Shown here: piece by piece, positions 33,061 to 40,071 of the stretch
Layout: each line of letters opens with the position of its first letter
Position numbering within the stretch: position 1 is the stretch's first letter
DNA from: Clostridia bacterium
GTDB lineage: Bacteria > Bacillota > Clostridia > Christensenellales > Aristaeellaceae
DNA length: 64,000 bases
NCBI GenBank assembly: GCA_017412715.1
Contig: JAFPWU010000024.1
Coordinates: forward strand, 40,700-104,699
Reading direction: 5' to 3'
Program-made: the position numbers and the translations under genes
The notes under the pieces: generated by a model
The model's input: the letters and a program-made list of their open reading frames with translations, nothing else
Databases searched by the model: none
Told to the model about the DNA's origin: nothing

Positions 33061-33585
33061 ATGAAGAAGCTGGAAGAATACGTACTGACCATTCCGGACT
33101 TTCCTGAACCCGGAATTATGTTCCGGGATATTACCTCGGTCATTCAGGATCCCGATGGCCTGAAGCTGGCGATCGACGGTCTGGTGGAAAAGACGAGGGA
33201 TCTGGATTTTGATCTGGTGGTCGGGCCGGAAAGCCGGGGCTTTATCTTCGGCGTGCCCGTGGCCTATCTGACCGGAAAGGGCTTCGTTCCCGTACGGAAA
33301 AAGGGCAAGCTTCCCCGGGAAACGGTCAGCCGCAAGTATGACCTGGAATACGGCCAGGCGGAGGTCGAGATCCACAGGGATGCGGTTCAGCCCGGACAGA
33401 AAGTGGTGATTGTGGATGACCTGATCGCCACCGGCGGGTCCGCGGAAGCGGCCGCCAAGCTGGTAGAGGATCTGGGAGGCAAGGTGGTCAAAATGCTCTT
33501 CGTGATGGAACTGGCCGGGCTGAACGGCCGGGAAAAGCTGAAGGAATACGACGTGGAGAGCCTGATCGTCTATCCCGGAAAGTGA
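33061..33585 (+). CDS. apt: Adenine phosphoribosyltransferase
   Basis: A cytoplasmic purine-salvage enzyme that makes AMP from adenine and PRPP. The 174 residues match the family. Motifs: PDFPEPGIMFRDITSV near 11, VGPESRGFIFG near 57, the hood loop RKKGKLPRETVSRKYDLEYG near 81, and the PRPP loop VVIVDDLIATGGSAEAA near 115. ATG 33061 has GGAGG 9 bases upstream; the frame is open to 32956 but the extra 35 residues are not part of the family. Confidence 0.97.
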   Translation: MKKLEEYVLTIPDFPEPGIMFRDITSVIQDPDGLKLAIDGLVEKTRDLDFDLVVGPESRGFIFGVPVAYLTGKGFVPVRKKGKLPRETVSRKYDLEYGQAEVEIHRDAVQPGQKVVIVDDLIATGGSAEAAAKLVEDLGGKVVKMLFVMELAGLNGREKLKEYDVESLIVYPGK

Positions 33586-33597
33586 GCATCATATCGG

Positions 33598-33632
33598 TCA
33601 GCCCGTTGACAGTCTGCCAACGGGCTGAATTT
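33598..33632 (+). terminator. Hairpin after apt, probable terminator
   Basis: CAGCCCGTTG pairs with CAACGGGCTG (10 bases), followed by AATTTA. The weak tail leaves room for read-through into the next gene. Confidence 0.6.
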
Positions 33633-33654
33633 ACACAGAAAGCAGGATGACGGA

Positions 33655-33894
33655 ATGGCAGAGTATAATCCCCTGGAGGATCCTTTCAGCAGGGAAAAGG
33701 CCTGGGTGACCTACCGGACGAGAATGAAAGATGTACAGAGGCTTCGGAACGAACTTCGGCAGGAGCTGGAGGGAGACACCATCCCGGTCCGGGAGTCGCT
33801 CTTCAAGGCGCTGGATATTCTGGGACAGGTGACGGACAATTCTGTCGTGTATCGGGTTATACGGCAGGCTTTAGAGGCGAGGGATGCGGGATGA
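33655..33894 (+). CDS. Small conserved-looking cytoplasmic protein, unknown function
   Basis: A 79-residue, highly charged, helix-forming protein (KAWVTYRTRMKDVQRLRNEL, later VVYRVIRQALEARDAG) without signal or membrane segment. ATG 33655 has a GCAGGATG site. Its stop overlaps the start of the VanY gene (ATGA), so translation of the two is coupled, which supports it being real. I do not recognise the family. Confidence 0.7.
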   Translation: MAEYNPLEDPFSREKAWVTYRTRMKDVQRLRNELRQELEGDTIPVRESLFKALDILGQVTDNSVVYRVIRQALEARDAG

Positions 33895-35111
33895 GCAGAA
33901 TGGGAAGGCGGATGACCGCCCTGGGGCTGATCTGCTTTCTGGCGGCGGAAGGGCAGTTCCTCCCGGAACGTTTTTCCGCGGCGGCTGAGGGAGATTGGGT
34001 CGAAGTGTCCTCGGGCGTTTCGCTGGGCGGCCTGCTGCCCGATTCCCGGACGGGAGCCGAAGAGGAAATGACCTGGGAAGAGGAGCAGGAGGAAAGCCTG
34101 CTGGTGACAGAGGAGGAGACGGATTTCCCCGGGGAAGGGACGATCCCAGAGCAGACGCAGGAGCAGGCAGAGGAGACGGAAGAGGGAGAGGATGCGGACG
34201 AAAGCGGCGTTTCGGTAATTGCTCCTGAACGGATCATCCTGCTGAGATCCGGCAGCCGGGGGGATGAGGTGCGCATCCTGCAGCTGCGCCTTCAGCAGCT
34301 GGGATACCTGAGCGGAAAGGTGGACGGGATTTACGGTCCGGCCACGAAGAAGGCCGTCAGGGCGTTTCAGAAGGCCAATGACCTGACCGCGGACGGAATC
34401 GCCGGGGAGAAAACCCAGGCAAAGCTTTACACTGCGGAGGCTGCAGGGGTGGCGGAGCCGGCCGAGCCGGTGGATGTGCTGGCCGGAGAATGGCCCATGC
34501 TGACCAACCTGGAGCATCCGGTGGGAGAGGATTTCCTTCCGGCCGACCTGGTCCTGATGACGGAGCTTTGTGATGAAAAGCTGGTGAAGATTAAATATGC
34601 GGAGACCCTGGGGGTCCGCAGGGCGGTCGAAGCCCTGACGGAGATGCTGGAGGCCGCCAGAGAGGACGGGATTACCAACTGGCAGGTGAGCGCCGGATAC
34701 CGCAGCTATGCCCAGCAGGAGCGCATGCTGAACGCGAAGATCAATTCCTATCTGAAGCGGAATTCAGGATGGAGCAGGAGCCGGGCCAGACGGGCGGCGC
34801 TGAAGACGGTGGCGGAGCCGGGGGCCAGCGAGCATCATCTGGGGCTGAGCTTTGACGTGAATGTGCCGAAAACCAGCTCCTTTGCCGGCACGAAGCAGTG
34901 CGCCTGGCTGCACGAACATTGCTGGGAATACGGGTTCATTATCCGCTATCAGGAAGGGAAGGAAGCCATCACGGGGTTCTCAGCGGAAGCCTGGCATATC
35001 CGGTTCGTGGGCGTAGAGCACAGCCTGATCATGCGGGATCAGAACCTTTGCCTGGAGGAATACCTGGAGCAGGCCGTGAACCGGGAGGCATCGGAACAGG
35101 GAGAGGGTTAA
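33891..35111 (+). CDS. D-Ala-D-Ala carboxypeptidase (VanY/M15B) with PG_binding_1 domain
   Basis: A 406-residue exported zinc peptidase that should trim the terminal D-Ala of peptidoglycan stems. N-terminal signal-like segment (MTALGLICFLAAEGQFLPER), an acidic low-complexity stretch (about 50-105, rich in Glu), a PG_binding_1 domain about 118-180 (VRILQLRLQQLGYLSGKVDG), then the VanY domain with GYRSYAQQERML, zinc ligands H315 and D322 in SEHHLGLSFD, and H369 in EAWHIRF. All catalytic residues are present. Its start overlaps the preceding small gene. It is one of two secreted proteins here with PG_binding_1 modules (the other is at 31556). Confidence 0.92.
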   Translation: MSRMGRRMTALGLICFLAAEGQFLPERFSAAAEGDWVEVSSGVSLGGLLPDSRTGAEEEMTWEEEQEESLLVTEEETDFPGEGTIPEQTQEQAEETEEGEDADESGVSVIAPERIILLRSGSRGDEVRILQLRLQQLGYLSGKVDGIYGPATKKAVRAFQKANDLTADGIAGEKTQAKLYTAEAAGVAEPAEPVDVLAGEWPMLTNLEHPVGEDFLPADLVLMTELCDEKLVKIKYAETLGVRRAVEALTEMLEAAREDGITNWQVSAGYRSYAQQERMLNAKINSYLKRNSGWSRSRARRAALKTVAEPGASEHHLGLSFDVNVPKTSSFAGTKQCAWLHEHCWEYGFIIRYQEGKEAITGFSAEAWHIRFVGVEHSLIMRDQNLCLEEYLEQAVNREASEQGEG

Positions 35112-35222
35112 GGAAATAAAAGATTCTGTTCGGCCGAAACAGCTTTCGTTCAGGCTGATTTCTGGCCCCGGGCATTTGTGCAGGGCTGCCTTCATAAACA
35201 TGGGGAAAATTTATGCAGATTC

Positions 35223-35251
35223 TGGACAATCACGACAAAGTGTGGTATAAA
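35223..35251 (+). promoter_or_regulatory. Promoter for the RsbW-like/STAS pair
   Basis: TGGACA (35223-35228), 17-base spacer, TATAAA (35246-35251), about 72 bases before ATG 35323. Confidence 0.6.
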
Positions 35252-35322
35252 TACGAAAGATATGGATTCGGATATATTTTGAGTGTTTTATTCTGTTATG
35301 CGGAGAAAAAGGAGGAAGCCAT

Positions 35323-35856
35323 ATGAAAACGGATGTGATTCAGATCAGCAGCCAGGGAACCGGTTTTGAGAATGCCGTTTCCGCGACGCAGAAGGCTGCG
35401 GCGTACAACGGTCTGACTGAAAAGGAGACGGTCCAGCTGCTGCTCTGCTCGGAGGAGATGCTGAGCCTGATCCGGAGCGTGACGGGGGAGACGGCCGCGT
35501 CTTTCTGGCTGGAGAGCGAGGGAAAGAAGTATACGCTTCACCTGACCACGAAAACCGTGATGGACAAGGACAAGCGGGCGCAGCTTCTCTGGTCCGCGAC
35601 CTCGGGGAAGAATGAGGCGGCGAAGGGCTTCCTGGGGATGCTGCGGAATGCTTTGGAGGAAGCGATGACCTCCGATGTGGACCGCTCCTGCTACGAGCTT
35701 CCTGCCGACCTGGCGGCGGATCTGGCCTACCATACCGTGGATGAGCCGGAATGGAACGGATATGAGCGTTCCGTGCTTCGGAGAATGGCCAATGATATTA
35801 AAATCGGCATCCGCGGCGGTGTGGTGGAGATGATCGTGGTCAAGGATTTCACCTGA
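35323..35856 (+). CDS. RsbW/SpoIIAB-like ATP-binding protein (degenerate anti-sigma kinase-like)
   Basis: A 177-residue cytoplasmic protein. The layout (LTEKETVQLLLCSEEMLSLI, then a beta region, then NDIKIGIRGGVVEMIVV) resembles the HATPase_c fold of small serine kinases, but the usual N-box Glu/Asn and the glycine-rich lid (GRGL) are not clear, so kinase activity is doubtful. The STAS-domain gene 159 bases downstream is the classical antagonist partner, which supports the assignment. No sigma factor gene is adjacent. ATG 35323 has an AAAAGGAGG site. Assignment by fold-like pattern and neighbour only. Confidence 0.65.
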   Translation: MKTDVIQISSQGTGFENAVSATQKAAAYNGLTEKETVQLLLCSEEMLSLIRSVTGETAASFWLESEGKKYTLHLTTKTVMDKDKRAQLLWSATSGKNEAAKGFLGMLRNALEEAMTSDVDRSCYELPADLAADLAYHTVDEPEWNGYERSVLRRMANDIKIGIRGGVVEMIVVKDFT

Positions 35857-36015
35857 GGGGAAGCCTGAAGGGCCCGGAATGGGCGAAGATTGTCAACTCA
35901 GCGGTGAAATTCATCCGTACCTTCCCGGAGGAGGGGACGGAGCGTAAAGAATAACAGGAAGGCCCGCGGAACAGGCAGGCCGGATTTGCATCATGAACAG
36001 AGGAGGCGAAAGCAA

Positions 36016-36312
36016 ATGAAAATTACAAAGCAGCAGGACGGGAGCACCATGGTGGTTGCGCTGGAGGGAAGACTGGATATGTCTTCCGCGCCGGAGCTGG
36101 ACAAGGAACTTGAAACCGGTCTGGGTCAGATCAAGGAGCTGATCCTCGACTGCAGCAAGATGGAGTATATCACTTCCTCAGGGCTCCGGGTTCTGCTAAA
36201 GGCCAGAAGGAATATGGCCATGGGCGGCGAGCTGATCGTGAGGAACGCCAGCGATATTGTGAAAGAGGTTTTTGAGGTGACCGGCTTCACGGAGTTTGTG
36301 ACGGTCGAATAA
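36016..36312 (+). CDS. STAS-domain anti-sigma factor antagonist
   Basis: A 98-residue single STAS domain. The family core is clear: MVVALEGRLDMSSAPELDKE near 14, LILDCSKMEYITSSGLRVLL near 47 with the phosphorylatable Ser in TSSG, and VFEVTGFTEFV near the end. ATG 36016 has GGAGG 9 bases upstream; the frame extends to 35986 without a ribosome site. Likely regulates the RsbW-like protein by partner switching (inference). A strong bidirectional terminator follows. Confidence 0.92.
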   Translation: MKITKQQDGSTMVVALEGRLDMSSAPELDKELETGLGQIKELILDCSKMEYITSSGLRVLLKARRNMAMGGELIVRNASDIVKEVFEVTGFTEFVTVE

Positions 36313-36384
36313 TCCAGAGAGGATTCGCACGGAGCTGGTTCGGTCGGAACAGGGCATATGGCCGTGCAGATTTTATCCCGCAAT

Positions 36385-36421
36385 AAAAAAGTACCGGAAG
36401 ATCGTTTTCCGGTACTTTTTT
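36385..36421. terminator. Strong bidirectional terminator
   Basis: AAAAAGTACCGGAA pairs with TTCCGGTACTTTTT around a seven-base loop (GATCGTT); T-tracts occur on both strands. It ends both the STAS gene (+) and the long cell-shape/xylulokinase transcript (-). Confidence 0.95.
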
Positions 36422-36427
36422 ATGGGA

Positions 36428-37939
36428 TCAGGCCATATGAAATACGGGCTTCAGGGCGGGGTAGATCTCGCTGTAGCGGAGGAAGGCCCGGTCATAGGCG
36501 GGTCTGGTTTCCGGATCCGGCATGATCTGACGTTCCGTCTTCAGGACGCTGACCGCTTCCTCCGGGGAAGCATACCAGCCTGCCCCCAGGCCGGCGATGA
36601 GGCCGGCGCCGTAGGCTCCGCCCTCCGAGGCTGCGGAGAGGGTAACCACGGGAACCCCGAAGATATCCGCCTGGAGGCGGAGAAAAAGATCTCCCCTGGC
36701 GCCTCCTCCGGAGGCCGCCACGCTGTCCACCCGGGCAAAGGTGCGGTAAATATCCACGATCTGGCGGAGAGAATAGACGATTCCTTCCATGACCGCGCGG
36801 ATCATATCCGCCCGGGTGGTACTGAGACTCAGCCCGTAAAGCACGCCCCGGGCGGAGGCATCGGGCCAGGGGCAGCGCTCTCCGCTGAGATAGGGCGTGA
36901 AAAGCACGCCGCCGGCACCGGGGCCGGACTGACGGGCCAGATCGGACATCAGGTCAAAGGCGTCCCGGCCCTCCCGTTCCGCCTGCACCAGAAGATCACG
37001 GCTCAGTTCATCCCGGAACCAGCGGAGAGCACCGCCGGCGGTCTGGGTCGCGCCAAAGCTCATATAGGAACCGGGCGTTACGCCGCAAAAGGCCTGCAGC
37101 TTGCCTCCAGGATTGGGTGTATACCGCTCAAACCCCATGGAGACATTGCCGGCGGTGCCGATGACGGCGCCAACCCGGCCCTCCCGGATCAGACCGCTGC
37201 CGAAGGACTGGACGACCGCGTCCCCTCCGCCTGCAAAGCAGGGAGTGCCGGGAAGAAGCCCGGTCAGCTCGGCGGCGGCTTCGGTTACCTTTCCGGCGGG
37301 TTCCGTGGATTCCACCACGGGAGGAAAGAGGGATGCATCCAGCCCCAGGGCGGCGATCAGCGGCCGGCACCAGCAACGGTTTCGGGTGTCAAACAGGCCG
37401 GTGCCGGAGGCTTCGGATACATCCATGCAGAATTCGCCGGTCAGGCGGTAGCGGAGGTAATCCTTGGGGCAGAGGAAGACCTTCATGCGGCGGAAGCAGT
37501 CCGGCTCCTCCTCCCGGAGCCACAGGAGCTTGCCCCCGGTATAGCCGGCCAGCATCACATTATTGGTCATAGAAAGGAGGCTTTCCCGTCCGCCGGCCAG
37601 GCGCTCAATCTCCTGGCACTGAGGCTCTGTCCGCTGGTCGCACCAGAGGATGGCCTTCCGGAGCACGTTTCCGCCCTGATCCAGCGGGACGAGCCCATGC
37701 ATCTGGCCGGAAAAGCTGATCCCCTCGATCCCGGAAGGAGAAATGCCGGAAGTTTCCAGCAGGCAGCGAACGCTTTCAAAGGCCGCTTCCACCCACCAGG
37801 CAGGATCCTGCTCCGCCCAGCCGGGGCGGGGAGTCAGGAGGGGATAATCCCGGGAAGCCCGGGAAACCACCGCTCCGTCCCGGGTCATCAGGAGGGCTTT
37901 GGCGCAGGAAGTTCCGATATCAATGCCCAGTACATACAT
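36428..37939 (-). CDS. xylB: FGGY-family carbohydrate kinase, xylulokinase-like
   Basis: A 503-residue cytoplasmic sugar kinase. N-terminal ATPase motif MYVLGIDIGTSCAKALLM, the substrate-loop signatures ISFSGQMHGLVPLD and RKAILWCDQRTEPQ (both typical of D-xylulose kinases), FGATQTAGGALRWFRDEL, and the C-terminal FGGY ATP site (VAASGGGARGDLFLRLQADI). ATG at 37939 has AGGAGG 8 bases upstream; the TTG two codons earlier is less likely. It lies 32 bases behind rodA in the same direction, so it may be co-transcribed with cell-shape genes, an odd combination. No xylose isomerase is adjacent. Confidence 0.9.
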   Translation of the reverse strand: MYVLGIDIGTSCAKALLMTRDGAVVSRASRDYPLLTPRPGWAEQDPAWWVEAAFESVRCLLETSGISPSGIEGISFSGQMHGLVPLDQGGNVLRKAILWCDQRTEPQCQEIERLAGGRESLLSMTNNVMLAGYTGGKLLWLREEEPDCFRRMKVFLCPKDYLRYRLTGEFCMDVSEASGTGLFDTRNRCWCRPLIAALGLDASLFPPVVESTEPAGKVTEAAAELTGLLPGTPCFAGGGDAVVQSFGSGLIREGRVGAVIGTAGNVSMGFERYTPNPGGKLQAFCGVTPGSYMSFGATQTAGGALRWFRDELSRDLLVQAEREGRDAFDLMSDLARQSGPGAGGVLFTPYLSGERCPWPDASARGVLYGLSLSTTRADMIRAVMEGIVYSLRQIVDIYRTFARVDSVAASGGGARGDLFLRLQADIFGVPVVTLSAASEGGAYGAGLIAGLGAGWYASPEEAVSVLKTERQIMPDPETRPAYDRAFLRYSEIYPALKPVFHMA

Positions 37940-37971
37940 ATCCAATTCCTCCTGTCTTCTGCGGGCGGGCC

Positions 37972-39198
37972 TCAGTAAGGCCTGGTCCTGAAACGGGTCG
38001 AGAAACGATAGGGATTGTAGAAAGTCTGGGGGGTGCTGACCGCGTCGGAGAGGGAACGGTTGCGGGTCACATTCAGCACCAGGCCGATGCCGCCCATATT
38101 GGTAACCATATTGGAACCGCCATAGGACAGGAAGGGCAGGGGAATACCGGTGATGGGCATGAGGCCCAGGGTCATGGCGATGTTCTCAAAGACGTGGAAC
38201 AGCAGCATGCCGATAACCCCGCAGATGACCAGACGGCCGAATTTGTCGCGGGTGAACCAGGAAAGATACAGCATCCGCAGAATAATCAGAATATACAGCA
38301 CCAGGATGGTGACGCAGCCCACGAAGCCCCAGGCCTCCCCGATGGTGGCATAGATGAAGTCCGTCCAGTCCGCGGGCACATAGTTCAGCTGGCTCATGGA
38401 GCCGTCCACAAACATGCCGATGCCGGTGAGCCCGCCGGAGCCGATGGCCATCTGGGACTGAAGGATCTGATAGGCGTCGGAGGAGGAATACAGCTCCGGA
38501 TTCAGGAAACCGTAGATCCGGGCCAGCCGGTAGTCATTGGATCCGGTGGCCACCGCCACCGCATAGATCAGCAGAACCAGCAGGGCGGCCGCCCCGGCCA
38601 GCCCGCCCAGAATTTTGATATTTACATTGGCGAAGTACATCATGATCGCGCTCAGAAAAACGATCACCAGCATGGAGCCGGTTTCGCCCTCCGCCAGAAT
38701 GATGGCCGCGGGAAGCAGGATGGTCAGCATGACCCGGGAGAAGGAACGGAGGGTATTCATGGGCTGATTGCTGCGGGACAGCTGGCGGGCGAGGATCAGG
38801 ATGATGGCCAGCTTGGCGAACTCGGAGGGCTGGATGGTATAGCCCCAGATGATGTCCATCCAGGCCTTCACGCCCTGGGCCCGGTTGGTCACGGTAACCA
38901 CCGCCAGCAGCCCCACCATGGCCCAGTAGATCAGGCCGCAGCGCCGGTAGAGAAAATCATAGGGAATGGCCATCAGCACGCCGACCACCAGGGGGGCCAC
39001 CAGAACGAAGAGGCACTGGCGCATCGTATAGGAGGATTCCACCACATGATTCAGGAAGGAAATATCGGAGCTGGAATCCGCCGTATACGTGGCGACGCAG
39101 ACAGCCACGATTCCCATCAGGGACATGATGGAAACCAGGACGATCAGGGGAATATCCGTATGGGCCCGGTAGGCCCGGCTTTCCGTGTTTCTGGTCAT
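37972..39198 (-). CDS. rodA: FtsW/RodA/SpoVE-family peptidoglycan polymerase, RodA
   Basis: A 408-residue protein of about ten membrane segments, the SEDS glycosyltransferase that polymerises lipid II with a class B PBP during elongation. Typical stretches are IWGYTIQPSEFAKLAIILIL, AEGETGSMLVIVFLSAIMMY with the catalytic-type Asp/Glu region, and near the end MPITGIPLPFLSYGGSNMVT. The start has GAGGTAA and lies 8 bases behind minD. Its partner PBP2 is two genes upstream in the same operon. Confidence 0.95.
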   Translation of the reverse strand: MTRNTESRAYRAHTDIPLIVLVSIMSLMGIVAVCVATYTADSSSDISFLNHVVESSYTMRQCLFVLVAPLVVGVLMAIPYDFLYRRCGLIYWAMVGLLAVVTVTNRAQGVKAWMDIIWGYTIQPSEFAKLAIILILARQLSRSNQPMNTLRSFSRVMLTILLPAAIILAEGETGSMLVIVFLSAIMMYFANVNIKILGGLAGAAALLVLLIYAVAVATGSNDYRLARIYGFLNPELYSSSDAYQILQSQMAIGSGGLTGIGMFVDGSMSQLNYVPADWTDFIYATIGEAWGFVGCVTILVLYILIILRMLYLSWFTRDKFGRLVICGVIGMLLFHVFENIAMTLGLMPITGIPLPFLSYGGSNMVTNMGGIGLVLNVTRNRSLSDAVSTPQTFYNPYRFSTRFRTRPY

Positions 39199-39206
39199 GA
39201 GTTACC

Positions 39207-40040
39207 TCATTCATTGATTCGGGAATCGGTCTTTTTTGCTTCCAGCAGAACCGGAGCAAACCAGCGGTGAAAGAAGGAAGGCTTCTTCGTGCCGAAATTC
39301 GGCAGCGGAACCTCCTCATTCAGCAGGCGGCGGGAAATGCGCTTCAGCGCCTCCGCGGCAGGACATTCATAGTCGATGACCAGCCGATGGCGCAGCTGGG
39401 CTACCGTGCAGGCGGAATCCTCCGGAATCTCGCCCAGAAGGGGAAGATCCAGCAGGGAGGCGATGGTGGCGGCAGAGTGCATTTCCTTCTCGTAGATCAG
39501 GTTGTTCTGCAGCCGGTTGACAATCAGCAGGGGACGGGGCAGTTTCTTTTCCTCTGTCAGGGAAATGACCCGCTCTCCGTCCCGGATGGACAGGTCGTCG
39601 GGGGTCAGCACCAGGACGGTCTGAAGCTTGCTTCCCGCGTTCAGCACATTGCGGAGCCCGCGCTCCAATCCGGCGGGACAGTCGATGAGGATGAACTCAT
39701 GATCCTTCCGGAGGAGACTGAGGATTTTTTTCAGCCTGTCGGCGCTCAGATCCTTCGCCCGGACAAACTGGGCGGCGGGGAGCAGGTGGAGATTGGGCAG
39801 GGACGGAGCTTCCGCCAGGGCATCGGACAGGGGACAGCCCCCCCGGGCCACATCCATCAGGTCATAGACGATGCTGTTTTCCAGTCCCAGGAACAAATCC
39901 TGGGAACGGAGACCCAGGTCCGCATCGATCAGAACAACGGAGTGCCCGGCACGGGCCAGAAGCACCGCCAGACAAGCGGAGAGCGTGGATTTTCCTACAC
40001 CGCCCTTGCCGGAGGCGAAAAGCCAGGTTGCAGACATCAT
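39207..40040 (-). CDS. minD: Septum site-determining ATPase MinD
   Basis: A 277-residue deviant-Walker ATPase: FASGKGGVGKSTLSACLA near residue 8, VVLIDADLGLRSQDLFLGLE near 35, FILIDCPAGLERG near 116. The C-terminus (KKPSFFHRWFAPVLLE) is a plausible amphipathic membrane-targeting helix but is followed by about a dozen more polar residues, unlike the short ending of classical MinD. MinD positions division by recruiting MinC to the membrane. It is embedded between mrdA and rodA, the usual clostridial place, but the minC gene normally in front of it is absent and there is no minE. ATG 40040 has a GGAAAGGA site. Confidence 0.92.
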   Translation of the reverse strand: MMSATWLFASGKGGVGKSTLSACLAVLLARAGHSVVLIDADLGLRSQDLFLGLENSIVYDLMDVARGGCPLSDALAEAPSLPNLHLLPAAQFVRAKDLSADRLKKILSLLRKDHEFILIDCPAGLERGLRNVLNAGSKLQTVLVLTPDDLSIRDGERVISLTEEKKLPRPLLIVNRLQNNLIYEKEMHSAATIASLLDLPLLGEIPEDSACTVAQLRHRLVIDYECPAAEALKRISRRLLNEEVPLPNFGTKKPSFFHRWFAPVLLEAKKTDSRINE

Positions 40041-40071
40041 CTTTCCTTTCCGAAGGCCTTCCTTTGCGCCG

